From positions 2,790,001 through 2,854,000 of the forward strand of contig NZ_JAGSYA010000004.1 of assembly GCF_025685395.1 (NCBI RefSeq): a stretch of DNA of 64,000 bases, given 5' to 3'. Below, piece after piece: positions 46,166-54,396 of this stretch (position 1 is its first letter; each line of letters begins with the position of its first letter). The notes under the pieces are model-generated. The model was not told the DNA's origin. It worked only from the letters and a program-made list of their open reading frames with translations, and did not search any database. The stretch is from Terriglobus tenax. Its GTDB lineage: Bacteria > Acidobacteriota > Terriglobia > Terriglobales > Acidobacteriaceae. Both the position numbers and the translations under genes were made by a program.

Positions 46166-46765
46166 TTAAACGCGCAAAAGTAAGGTAATGGCGTCTTCGG
46201 CGTCTTTGATGGCTTTTGGCTTGCTGAGCCCGTAGGCGCGGGGATGTGCGATGAGCAGGGCGGCGGTCCCGTGCAGGCAGGTAAGCACCTGACGCATGCG
46301 CATGTTGGAGGTCGAGACAGGGGTATCGTCGGGAAGCACTTTGCGGATGAGAGCGTGAATTGCCTGTAAAAACTGTTCGCCCAGTTGCTCGCGTTCGGCG
46401 ATGACCCCCTCATCCGAGTGACGGATCAGGAAGACTAATGAGTAATGGTCAGGATAGGTGACGGCGAAGTTTAATAAGGCGGTGACGAAAATACGGATCT
46501 GCTCCCAGGCTTCACTGGCAGCTTCCATCTGTCGAAACATCTTGCTGGTGAAATCGGTGTACAGTTGGGCGCACAGATGCTGGGTGAGCGCCTCCTTGTT
46601 GGCAAAGTGCCGGTAGGCCGCCATCTGGGAGCAACCGGCAACCTGGGCTACGTGACGCATGGAGAGGTGGTCGTAACCCTCTTCGACAAAGATCCTGCCG
46701 GCGGCATCGATGATGCGCTGGCGAAGACCGGGGGATTCGAGTTCCGTCGGTTTCCGGGGCGACAT
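46166..46765 (-). CDS. TetR family transcriptional regulator
   Basis: 199 residues from ATG 46765 (MSPRKPTELESPGLRQRIIDAAGRIFVEEGYDHLSMRHVAQVAGCSQMAAYRHFANKEAL, here cited in part as GYDHLSMRHVAQVAG and QMAAYRHFANKEAL). The HTH is clear; the C-terminal ligand domain (FAVTYPDHYSLVFLIRHSD) is of TetR_C type. It is divergent from the efflux operon to the right, and its start codon faces a 38-base dyad that is the likely operator. It probably represses the pump genes and itself until a ligand is bound. Confidence 0.94.
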   Translation of the reverse strand: MSPRKPTELESPGLRQRIIDAAGRIFVEEGYDHLSMRHVAQVAGCSQMAAYRHFANKEALTQHLCAQLYTDFTSKMFRQMEAASEAWEQIRIFVTALLNFAVTYPDHYSLVFLIRHSDEGVIAEREQLGEQFLQAIHALIRKVLPDDTPVSTSNMRMRQVLTCLHGTAALLIAHPRAYGLSKPKAIKDAEDAITLLLRV

Positions 46766-46788
46766 GAAATTAACTCTAGCAGTTTTAT

Positions 46789-46826
46789 GTTTACAGTGTA
46801 TACTTCGTATCGTGTACGGCGTAAAC
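46789..46826. promoter_or_regulatory. Operator-like dyad between the TetR gene and the efflux operon
   Basis: GTTTACAGTGTATAC (46789-46803) and GTGTACGGCGTAAAC (46812-46826) are inverted copies with 11 of 15 bases matching, eight bases apart. This fits a TetR-dimer pair on the only promoter region of both units. Confidence 0.6.
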
Positions 46827-48296
46827 AATTCAAACACGGGTAAGAGAGTCCAGCGCGGGGCGGCCACGCTGGCGGCGCTGCTGCTGGTCTCCGCTATGCC
46901 GTCTTTGCTGGCGCAGACGGTTGCGGCCGGCTGCGAACAGGTGCTTACAGCGCGGCAGGCGTCGCGGTGCATTGGGACTGCGTCAAGCTTCCGGCCGATT
47001 CCCAAGCTGGATGCGACGCATACCTATGAGCTGGCTGAGTTGATTGACATTGCCGAGAGCGCCAGCCCGGAGGCGCGTATTGCCTGGGCGCAGGCCAAGC
47101 GCGCCATGGAAGAGGCGGGCGTGCAGCGTGCGCAGTATCTGCCGCTGCTGGGTTTTGCCGTGCAGGGTAGTGATGCGCGGGTGATCACCCCGTTCCCTAA
47201 GCCACTGGCTCCGCGTGGCTATGTGACAGTGGAGCTGCCGACGGCGCTGGCTCAACTGGAGCTGCAGTACAGCCTGCTGGATTATGGCCGCCGCCCGAAG
47301 CTGGAGGGTAGCAAAGCTCTGGAGGTGGCCTCCGCGCTGAAGTTCGGGCGGACCAGCCAGACCATTGCTTACCAGACGGCGGTGCAGTTTTTCCGGGTGC
47401 AGCAGGCGATGGGGCAACTGGACGCCGCAAAGCAGATTCTGCTGACGGCGCAGACGCTGCGCTCGAACGCGCAGTCGCAGTTCGACAATGGCCGTTCGAC
47501 GCTGCCGGATGTGCAGAACGCGCAGGCTGGTGAAGCGGGAGCGCGGTATGACCTGGCCAGCGCCGAGGGCGAGGTGCAGAAGGCAAAGCTGTCGCTGACG
47601 GAGACGATTGGAGTAGAGCCGACGGCGGAGATTGCCGTTGTTGCGATGAACAAGGTCGCACCTGAGGATTTTGATGCACCGGTGGAAGAGCTGATCGACA
47701 AGGCATGGAAGAACCGGCCTGATCTGCTGGCGCGCGCGCAGGAGTTGAACCGTGCGCAGCAGGCGACCAAGGCCGCCCGGGCGAAGTATCTGCCTGAGGT
47801 TGGTCTGACTGCTACGGGCGGGCAGACGAATATGTGGCCCACCGCTGACTTTGGCCAGCTGGGGCGAGCGAATGTTTCCACGTGGTCCGCGGCTGTCCGC
47901 CTGAAGTGGGAGATCTTCAATGGCGCGCGCGGACACGAGGTGAATGCCGCCATGGCGGAACAGAAGGCTGCCGCGGAAGAGCAGCGCGCCACGCAGGATG
48001 CCGTGACCCGGCAGGTGTGGGACTCGTATGTGGACTACAAGACCGCGATCGAGCAGCAGCATGCATCGCAGAGTTTTCTGGATTCTTCCACGGTTTCGTA
48101 TGAGTCCTCGCTCGATGCGTTCCGCTACGGAGTGCGGTCGCTGGTGGATGTGGTGCAGGCGGAGCGGCAACTGGCGCAGGCGCGGCTTGAGGATGTGCGT
48201 GCGCGCGCCCATGTACAGCAGAGCGCGGCGGCACTTAGCTACGCGATTGGAAATATGCCATCAGTCAATGGCTCAACAACAGGATGGAAACCGTGA
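46812..48296 (+). CDS. TolC family outer-membrane channel of an MdtNOP-like pump
   Basis: About 494 residues if it starts at GTG 46812; an ATG at 46764 is also in frame but overlaps the TetR start. A signal peptide (GAATLAALLLVSAMPSLLAQ) precedes an OEP fold with paired helices: HTYELAELIDIAESASPEARIAWAQAKRAMEEAGVQRAQYLPLLG and the second repeat ELIDKAWKNRPDLLARAQELNRAQQATKAARAKYLPEVGL. A short Cys-containing stretch (GCEQVLTARQASRC) after the signal is unusual. It is the first gene of an efflux operon with the order outer-membrane channel, YtcA, adaptor, FUSC. Confidence 0.9.
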   Translation: MYGVNNSNTGKRVQRGAATLAALLLVSAMPSLLAQTVAAGCEQVLTARQASRCIGTASSFRPIPKLDATHTYELAELIDIAESASPEARIAWAQAKRAMEEAGVQRAQYLPLLGFAVQGSDARVITPFPKPLAPRGYVTVELPTALAQLELQYSLLDYGRRPKLEGSKALEVASALKFGRTSQTIAYQTAVQFFRVQQAMGQLDAAKQILLTAQTLRSNAQSQFDNGRSTLPDVQNAQAGEAGARYDLASAEGEVQKAKLSLTETIGVEPTAEIAVVAMNKVAPEDFDAPVEELIDKAWKNRPDLLARAQELNRAQQATKAARAKYLPEVGLTATGGQTNMWPTADFGQLGRANVSTWSAAVRLKWEIFNGARGHEVNAAMAEQKAAAEEQRATQDAVTRQVWDSYVDYKTAIEQQHASQSFLDSSTVSYESSLDAFRYGVRSLVDVVQAERQLAQARLEDVRARAHVQQSAAALSYAIGNMPSVNGSTTGWKP

Positions 48297-48556
48297 ACTC
48301 GTTCTTCAGGGCTGTACTCATGTTTCTGGCGCTGTGCCTGATGGTGGGCTGCGCCCGCAACCCCAACGTTGAAATCGTCGGCTCATACTTTCCAGGCTGG
48401 ATGGTCTCTCTGGCGCTTGGCGTTGTGTTGACGGCGGTGGTGCATGTGCTGCTGCGCCGTGAGGGACTGCTGAGTTCGGTCGGGCATCCGGCCATCATTC
48501 ATCCGGCGCTGCTGGTGTTCTTTACGGCGCTGCTGTGGCTGTGCTTTTTCGCGTAA
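48284..48556 (+). CDS. ytcA: YtcA family small lipoprotein/membrane protein
   Basis: 90 residues (87 if the GTG at 48293 is used). A lipobox is present (FLALCLMVGC). The mature part IVGSYFPGWMVSLALGVVLTAVVHVLLRR and the final FFTALLWLCFF align with E. coli YtcA, which is encoded with mdtNOP. The start overlaps the end of the channel gene by 13 bp. It probably is a small accessory of the pump in the inner membrane or envelope; its function is not known. Confidence 0.88.
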   Translation: METVNSFFRAVLMFLALCLMVGCARNPNVEIVGSYFPGWMVSLALGVVLTAVVHVLLRREGLLSSVGHPAIIHPALLVFFTALLWLCFFA

Positions 48557-48576
48557 AGGCAAGGGATCAGAAACCA

Positions 48577-49773
48577 ATGACTACCAACGACAGACAAAAT
48601 CGAGCAGAGCTTGGCCGCAGGATCGGGATCGGCATTGTGGTGCTGGCCGTGATTGTGTTCACGGTAGCGGTGCTTCAGGTGGACCGTCATCCGCGCACGG
48701 ATGACGCTACGGTGCGCGCCAACGCGATTGCCTTTGCACCGGAAGTGGAAGGACGGCTGACGAAGCTGCTTGTGAAGGACAACCAGGTGGTCCACAAGGG
48801 CGACCTGCTGTTTGAGATCGACCCGCGTCCTTACCAGTACGCTCTGGAGCAGGCACGTGCCGACCAGGCCATGCTGGAAGGGCAGATCAACGATGAACGC
48901 CGCCGCATTGCCACCGAACAGAGCGCGGTAGGCGCGGCACGCGCGGGAATTTTGAGCTCGCAGAGCGGCATCAGCGCGGCGCAGGCAAACTACCAGGCAT
49001 CGATGGCCGCGGTGGAGCGCGCCCATGCGGCGCAGGCTGCGGCGGAAGCGCAGCTGAAGCTGGCGCAGAATGACTATGACCGTATCGCTCCGCTGCTGGC
49101 AAAGCATTACGTGACCACGCAGCAGGTGGATACCGCGGAAACCGCGCTTCGCGTTGCACGCGAGTCCGCGCACCAGGCGGCATCGCAGTTACTGCAGGCA
49201 CAGGCGCAGCAGTCCATGGCGATGGCGGCGAAGCAGTCAGCGGATGCAGGCTTCCAGGTTTCACAGGCCAAGCTGGGTGAGGCCGAGCATACCGTGGACA
49301 CGCTGGAGACGCTGATGGCGCAACGTCCGAACCGCGCGGCGAAGATTCAGCAGGCGGAGCTGAACCTGGAGTGGTGCCAGGTGCGTGCTCCGTTTGATGG
49401 CTACGTGGTGAACATGAACATCTCAGAGGGTGCGTATGCGCACCCGGGAACCACGATGTTCACGCTGGTGGATACCAGCACGTGGTGGGTGCTGGCGAAT
49501 TATCGTGAGTCGAAGCTGAAACATATTCAGCCGGGTCAGCATGTTGAGGTCTACCTGATGGAGCATCCGAACAAGCGCTTCGACGGCGTGGTGGATAGCG
49601 TGGGCCGCGGCGTGTTTCCTGAAGATGGTGGAGAGCAGGCGGGATTCCCGAATGTAGACCGCACGCTGAACTGGGTTCACTTGTCGGCACGCTTCCCGGT
49701 GCGTATCCGTGTGACGGATCCTGATCCTGAGATGTTCCGCGTAGGCGCCACAGCCATTACGGTGGTGCGGTAA
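48577..49773 (+). CDS. HlyD family membrane fusion protein (MdtN-like)
   Basis: 398 residues from ATG 48577. One N-terminal span (IGIGIVVLAVIVFTVAVL) is followed by the lipoyl half DDATVRANAIAFAPEVEGRLTKLLVKDNQVVHKGDLLFEIDPRPY, a long coiled hairpin rich in Ala/Gln, and RAPFDGYVVNMNISEGAYAHPGTTMFTLVD. The EmrA/MdtN class lacks the typical RND adaptor domain after the barrel. It links the FUSC inner-membrane protein to the channel. Confidence 0.93.
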   Translation: MTTNDRQNRAELGRRIGIGIVVLAVIVFTVAVLQVDRHPRTDDATVRANAIAFAPEVEGRLTKLLVKDNQVVHKGDLLFEIDPRPYQYALEQARADQAMLEGQINDERRRIATEQSAVGAARAGILSSQSGISAAQANYQASMAAVERAHAAQAAAEAQLKLAQNDYDRIAPLLAKHYVTTQQVDTAETALRVARESAHQAASQLLQAQAQQSMAMAAKQSADAGFQVSQAKLGEAEHTVDTLETLMAQRPNRAAKIQQAELNLEWCQVRAPFDGYVVNMNISEGAYAHPGTTMFTLVDTSTWWVLANYRESKLKHIQPGQHVEVYLMEHPNKRFDGVVDSVGRGVFPEDGGEQAGFPNVDRTLNWVHLSARFPVRIRVTDPDPEMFRVGATAITVVR

Positions 49774-49777
49774 GCCC

Positions 49778-51598
49778 ATGTCCACGCGACCGTCCACAAG
49801 CGTGTTCTTCCAGATGCTGGAGGAGGAACTCGCCCCCTTTCCGGGCAGGCTGCCGGGGGCGATGCGGGATGCGCTGGCCATTGTGCTGGCGATTGTCATT
49901 GCGATGACGCTGCGGATCCCGGGCTTCTCGCTGTCTGCCGCATTGTTGCTGATGATGCAGCGGGAGCGGCCCGGCCTTACCTTCCGGATTGGATTTGAGA
50001 TCTTCGCCGGGGCTGTGGGCGCTGCATTCATGTCGATTATGTGGGTGCAGTTTACTGACGGCACGGAAGACGCACGTTTTCTCGGCATCACGTTGTGCAT
50101 CTTCGTTTCCGCCTTCTGCATGGCTGCAAGCACGCTGCCGCTGTTCTTTACGATCCTTGGGTTCTACGGCTTTGTGGACCTGGCGTATTGGGATACGCAC
50201 CATTCCACGCATGCGGCTGTATCGTACGCGCTGAACCATGTTGCATCGCTTGCGATTGTGCTGGCGTGCGCTACCGCTGTGGAGTATGTCTTCTCTTCCA
50301 GGCATCCCGAGGAAGAGCTTATCCGGGAGATGAAGCGACGGCTGAGTGTACTGGCGCGGTTTTATACGTCCGTAGCAAATGGAGACCGCACTCTGCGGCC
50401 GCTGGAGTATCGCAATGCGCACCAGGCTTTGCTGCAGGTGGAGCATGGTGGCGACTTCCGCCTGCATGAGCTGTACGACTGGCTTCGCAATCAGGGACAC
50501 CGCTCACGCGTGCCGGTGGGTTTGCAATACCGTATCGGCGTGCTGACGCGTGTGATTCATAAGAGCGTTGGATTTGGATATGCCACGCATTCACCGCAGG
50601 AGCTGGAAGACCTGAAACGCTCCGCACTGATGATTGCAAATGTCTGCGAAGATCTTGTAGACCCGGAAAAGTCCACGCATCATGAGCGCGTGGAAGCGCT
50701 GCCCGAGGAGCATCTCAACGAGGTCTACCAGGAGCTGCTGCAGTACACCACCGTGTCCGCTGCGGCGGGCGAGGTGACGACACGGCAGAAGAAGAAGCGT
50801 CATACGATACGGAGCTTCCGTCTCTTCCATCCTGGTGTCTTCCAGCAGAGCGGGCCGGTGCTGTATGCGCTGAAGCTGACGCTGTGTGCGCTGATCTGCT
50901 ACATCCTTTACAACGCCGTTGCATGGCCGGGAATCCTGACCTGCGTGGTGACGGTACTGTTCACGGGGCTAAGCTCTACGGGAGCGATGAAGCAGAAGCA
51001 GTTCTATCGCTTCTCTGGCGCGGTGATTGGCGGTGTGCTGGGAATCCTGGCGATCTCAGTTCTGTTCCCCAATATGGATTCGATTACATCGCTGGTGGTT
51101 GTGGTGTATCCGCTGGCGATGCTGGCCGGCTGGGTAATGCGCAGCCCGCGCATCGGGTATGTGGGCGTACAGATAGGGTTTGCCTTCTTTCTGACGACGC
51201 TGCAGGGATTTGGCGCGGCCACGCAGTTCACCGCTGCACGCGACCGTGTCATCGGCATTACGCTCGGCATCCTCGTGATGTGGTTTGTCTTCGACCAGCT
51301 GTGGCCGACGCGTACCAGCGACGTGCTGGCCGCGACCCTGCAAAAGGTGCAGACGGCAACGCATCGGCTGCAGGAGATGATGCGGCACGAGGGCGCTGAA
51401 ACATCGGCGTTTGAGTTCCAGCGATTGAGAAACCAGGTGTCGCTTGAACTGACCAGCATGCAGCAGATGGCATCAGCCGTGCAGTTTGAGTTGGGCCGGC
51501 ATCGGAGACGCGAAATTGCTCTGACACGCAAGCTGGTCGCACAGATTGAGACAGAAGCCGCAAGGTTTTATGCCGAGGCGGGACGGTATGCGGTGTAA
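49778..51598 (+). CDS. FUSC family inner-membrane transport protein (MdtO-like)
   Basis: 606 residues. Two blocks of hydrophobic spans (about 25-160 and 360-500) each followed by a soluble helical part form the duplicated FUSC plan: AMRDALAIVLAIVIAMTLRIPGFSLSAALLLMM in the first and ALKLTLCALICYILYNAVAWPGILTCVVTVLFTGLSSTGAMKQKQFYRFSGAVIGGVLGIL in the second. This family exports aromatic acids or drugs; E. coli MdtO is the homologue by gene order. A perfect 18-base terminator follows. Confidence 0.93.
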   Translation: MSTRPSTSVFFQMLEEELAPFPGRLPGAMRDALAIVLAIVIAMTLRIPGFSLSAALLLMMQRERPGLTFRIGFEIFAGAVGAAFMSIMWVQFTDGTEDARFLGITLCIFVSAFCMAASTLPLFFTILGFYGFVDLAYWDTHHSTHAAVSYALNHVASLAIVLACATAVEYVFSSRHPEEELIREMKRRLSVLARFYTSVANGDRTLRPLEYRNAHQALLQVEHGGDFRLHELYDWLRNQGHRSRVPVGLQYRIGVLTRVIHKSVGFGYATHSPQELEDLKRSALMIANVCEDLVDPEKSTHHERVEALPEEHLNEVYQELLQYTTVSAAAGEVTTRQKKKRHTIRSFRLFHPGVFQQSGPVLYALKLTLCALICYILYNAVAWPGILTCVVTVLFTGLSSTGAMKQKQFYRFSGAVIGGVLGILAISVLFPNMDSITSLVVVVYPLAMLAGWVMRSPRIGYVGVQIGFAFFLTTLQGFGAATQFTAARDRVIGITLGILVMWFVFDQLWPTRTSDVLAATLQKVQTATHRLQEMMRHEGAETSAFEFQRLRNQVSLELTSMQQMASAVQFELGRHRRREIALTRKLVAQIETEAARFYAEAGRYAV

Positions 51599-51611
51599 AG
51601 CAGACGAGAAC

Positions 51612-51650
51612 AAAGAACGAGGCCGGAGCGATGCTCCGGCCTCGTTCTTT
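51612..51650 (+). terminator. Terminator of the MdtNOP-like operon
   Basis: AAAGAACGAGGCCGGAGC pairs perfectly over 18 bases with GCTCCGGCCTCGTTCTTT across GAT. The A-start and T-end make it work in both directions. Confidence 0.95.
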
Positions 51651-51892
51651 AAAAGCAGATCCTTACAGGATGAGAAATCATCTTTGAATATATTTCTAAA
51701 TAAACGATTTGCTTCAGCAGTGTCATCCATACAAGTCCTGCACAGGTACGTGCAATCAAGCACTTGCAGGAGAGATCTATACAAAATCTGCACAGAACGC
51801 GTCCAAATAGCAGGTCTTCCCCTCAGTCGCATTCAACAGATTCAATCTCATTTACCAGGGGGAAACAAGATTCCCGTGCACGAGGTGCGACC

Positions 51893-52582
51893 ATGACATC
51901 GAAAGAGTTACAGCGGTATATGGCTTCGTTGATCGCAATGCTTCCAACTTTCACACTCATGAAAGATATGCTTCTTGCGCCGATCCGCGAAGGAATTCTT
52001 AGAGGCGTGCTATTTGAGAGTTCAACGTCTCTTAAGACCCACTTTTATATCAATGTTTTTTCATTCCCACTCTGCTACCCGGAAAGCCATGTATATCTAA
52101 ACTTTGGTTTCAGACTGAGGAACCAAAACGGTGAAATATGGGATGCCACATCGCCGAATACTTGGAGAGACTTCGAGAGGGCGATCCATGCTCAGGTCAT
52201 TCCATACTTAGATCGACTGAGTTCCGCCGCAGAGTTCGCAAAGGTAGCCGAGAAATATCCCCAGGGGAATCCTCAAACTTTGAAGGCCACCGCATTCGCT
52301 TTTGCCAGGGCAGAGCAATGGAAAGAAGCGATGGGAGCCCTTGATGCTCTCTTGGAGCAACTAGATTGCGCTGTATCGTGGCAGCACGAGATTGCAAACA
52401 ATAGCAGAATCCTCCGTGATCTAATCGCAAAAAATCCTGACGCGGCTCGGAGGCAGCTACTTGCTTGGGAAGCGGAAAGTATCGTCAACCTTGGTTTACA
52501 ACACGTAGATCTTCAAAGGTATGATGCTACGGTCAGGATGCGGAAGCTCTGCTCTCCCAGCCCGCGACGAAAATCTTCTTGA
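51893..52582 (+). CDS. Unknown cytosolic protein with a C-terminus that runs into a traD relic
   Basis: 229 residues from ATG 51893. The fold is unrecognised: it has KDMLLAPIREGILRGVLFESSTS and FSFPLCYPESHVYLNFGFRLRNQNGEIWDA, which I have seen in uncharacterised small proteins of many soil bacteria. A helical part follows (LKATAFAFARAEQWKEAMGALDALLEQLD). The DNA is visibly more A/T-rich than its neighbours. The last 18 or so codons (after QRYDA) overlap, in another frame, a relic of a conjugative coupling protein, so the natural C-terminus has probably been lost or altered. No membrane span or signal. Confidence 0.6.
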   Translation: MTSKELQRYMASLIAMLPTFTLMKDMLLAPIREGILRGVLFESSTSLKTHFYINVFSFPLCYPESHVYLNFGFRLRNQNGEIWDATSPNTWRDFERAIHAQVIPYLDRLSSAAEFAKVAEKYPQGNPQTLKATAFAFARAEQWKEAMGALDALLEQLDCAVSWQHEIANNSRILRDLIAKNPDAARRQLLAWEAESIVNLGLQHVDLQRYDATVRMRKLCSPSPRRKSS

Positions 52583-52686
52583 AGACATCCGAGCCACGCG
52601 CTGCCAAGTGGATCTCCGAAAGTATCGGCGAGATTGAGGTCGAGCGGCTGAAGGAGTCGCGCAGCATGGGGTTATTCTCGATTTGA
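52528..52686 (+). pseudogene. C-terminal relic of a TraD-like type IV secretion coupling protein
   Basis: Reading the plus strand in the frame of TAC 52528 gives YGQDAEALLSQPATKIFLKT, then SEPRAAKWISESIGEIEVER and LKESRSMGLFSI, then TGA. I recognise this as the stretch close to the C-terminus of the type IV secretion DNA-binding-domain (TraD/TraG-like) ATPases, where SQPxTKIFLRTSEPRAAxWIS is typical. The frame is preceded by a stop (TGA at 52522-52524), so only about 50 codons remain. No tra, vir or relaxase gene is nearby. It overlaps the end of the glycosidase gene on the other strand. Confidence 0.7.
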
Positions 52687-54378
52687 GGTTGAAAACACCA
52701 GATCGGCATAGAGTGTGGTTGTCCAGCCATAATCGTGAATCGCCTGGTGGTATGGACTGGCTGGGTCGAGTCGTCCTTTGCGAGGGAGCTTATTGGGATG
52801 GGTCGCACTTTCTTCGTCATAGAACTCAAAAAGCGAGCCCAATTCCAAATAACGCCGTTCAATCTCGCGCATCGTCTTCTCGCGTATCTTGGAAGCTTCA
52901 GCCCTCCGGCCAACACGATCTAGCCCGAGTGCCACAAGCCAATTCGTATTCACCCACACAGGGCCTCGCCACATGTCGTGTGGGTTTGCAAAACCTTCAC
53001 TGGCTATCGCAGACGGTAGCGGGACCGGAGTTCCAAAACTCCGTGGATCGTTGATGTGAGCAATTAATTTCTTCACTTGATGCTTACTTGCCGCCCCGCA
53101 AAGCAGCGGCATAAACCCCGACACGGATTTCACTCTGGTCTGCGCCTTTGCGACTGGGTCGTAATCGAAGTAAAGGCCAACGTCTTCGTTCCACATTAGC
53201 GCATTCATCGTGCGGTTGAGCTCTTCATGCTTTTGCCGCCACTCGAGCGCTTCTTTTGAGTGGCCCAGCAACTTGGCAAACTCCTCCATCACCGCACATT
53301 CCATCGAAAGGAAGGCGTTGAAGTCAACAGCATATAGGCGCGTAGCTCCATCAAACCGTGGGCTGTTGTCCATACCGCTTTCGCCCGATCGCGATAAAGG
53401 GTCAGGATCGATGAACCAATGTGCTGCGTCATCCGGCGCAACTCGATGTTCGAAATCCCATTGCAGGTATTTCGTTAGCTTCGGATAAAACTGAGCTATC
53501 CATTCTCCGTCAGGTTGTTTGCCTGCCAGTTGTTGTACACCGAATGCCAGCAACGGCGGTTGTGTAACGGAAGAAAATTTAAGAGGACTGAGCTGATGTG
53601 GGATGCATCCATCAGGTCTCTGGCCATCAAAGACGGCGGAGATGGCGTCTTGCGCAACAGACTGGTCAATATGCCGCCAACCTAAAGCATGGAACACTGA
53701 ATCCCACAGCCACATATCGCGATGCGGCCACCGATCCGGCGTAGTCCAGCGATGACGGATCAGTCCTTCGGGGGAATTAACCTGACCCTTCATGACAGAG
53801 AGTGCCTTGTATAAAGTTTGCTTGCGCTTCAAGGGAAGAGATGTAGGGATAGCCTGTTCTCTAAGCCACTGCTGACGCTGCTTGAGTAGCTGCGACATAT
53901 CAAGGTGAAGCAGTGATGGATCAAAATGCGAACGAGCACCGATCAATGTACGTGAGCCGTCCGAAGCTCGATCAAGCAGCGGAGGAAGAGTCTTGATGGT
54001 GTATGGCCCTTCGATCAGAAGATGAAAGGCATCCACGAAGGCTCCTTTGACGGAGCCTTTATCTGTTCTCAGAATAAAGGTGTCGTTGGTAAGTTGAACT
54101 TCACCGGGGACGCATTTGCCGAAGGTTATCTCTGTACGGGCCGGATGAACCAGTATCAATCCCGCAGGTTCATCGGTGGATCGCGCGACGAGTCCAGATT
54201 CGTAGCTGGTCGCTCCGTCAAGCGCCGAGAACGCCAGAAGCTGACCGTTGCTCCAGATATTGGGTATTGTTATCTCAGTTTCAGTCATTGCCTGCAATGG
54301 ATTGCTCCATAGGCTAACGGAGCCTGCTGTGGTGAGTGCAAGGAAACTGCGCCGATCGATGTTCTTCAGGAAAGTCAT
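52672..54378 (-). CDS. MGH1-like/GH63-family glycoside hydrolase
   Basis: 568 residues. A Tat-like signal (DRRSFLALTTAGSVSLW) starts the protein. The core is an (alpha/alpha)6 barrel: WDSVFHALGWRHIDQSVAQDAISAVFDGQRPDGCIPHQ, then SPRFDGATRLYAVDFNAFLSMECAVMEEFAKLLG, DMWRGPVWVNTNWLVALGL and DYGWTTTLYADLVF, as in GH63/MGH1-like and trehalase-like enzymes. It should hydrolyse alpha-linked glycosides outside the cytoplasm. It lies 18 bp after the GH28-like gene, forming one operon. The gene ends in the traD relic. Confidence 0.88.
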   Translation of the reverse strand: MTFLKNIDRRSFLALTTAGSVSLWSNPLQAMTETEITIPNIWSNGQLLAFSALDGATSYESGLVARSTDEPAGLILVHPARTEITFGKCVPGEVQLTNDTFILRTDKGSVKGAFVDAFHLLIEGPYTIKTLPPLLDRASDGSRTLIGARSHFDPSLLHLDMSQLLKQRQQWLREQAIPTSLPLKRKQTLYKALSVMKGQVNSPEGLIRHRWTTPDRWPHRDMWLWDSVFHALGWRHIDQSVAQDAISAVFDGQRPDGCIPHQLSPLKFSSVTQPPLLAFGVQQLAGKQPDGEWIAQFYPKLTKYLQWDFEHRVAPDDAAHWFIDPDPLSRSGESGMDNSPRFDGATRLYAVDFNAFLSMECAVMEEFAKLLGHSKEALEWRQKHEELNRTMNALMWNEDVGLYFDYDPVAKAQTRVKSVSGFMPLLCGAASKHQVKKLIAHINDPRSFGTPVPLPSAIASEGFANPHDMWRGPVWVNTNWLVALGLDRVGRRAEASKIREKTMREIERRYLELGSLFEFYDEESATHPNKLPRKGRLDPASPYHQAIHDYGWTTTLYADLVFSTSNRE

Positions 54379-54396
54379 AGTTATTTCCTTGCGAGC

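Noticed and set aside
46710-46811. Upstream extension of the TolC-like gene
   Set aside because: It would overlap the TetR start and the operator dyad; a start near the signal peptide is more likely, although ATG 46764 cannot be excluded.
52533-52916. 127-codon minus-strand frame over the traD relic
   Set aside because: It is antisense to the relic and overlaps the end of the glycosidase gene in another frame; composition is not protein-like.
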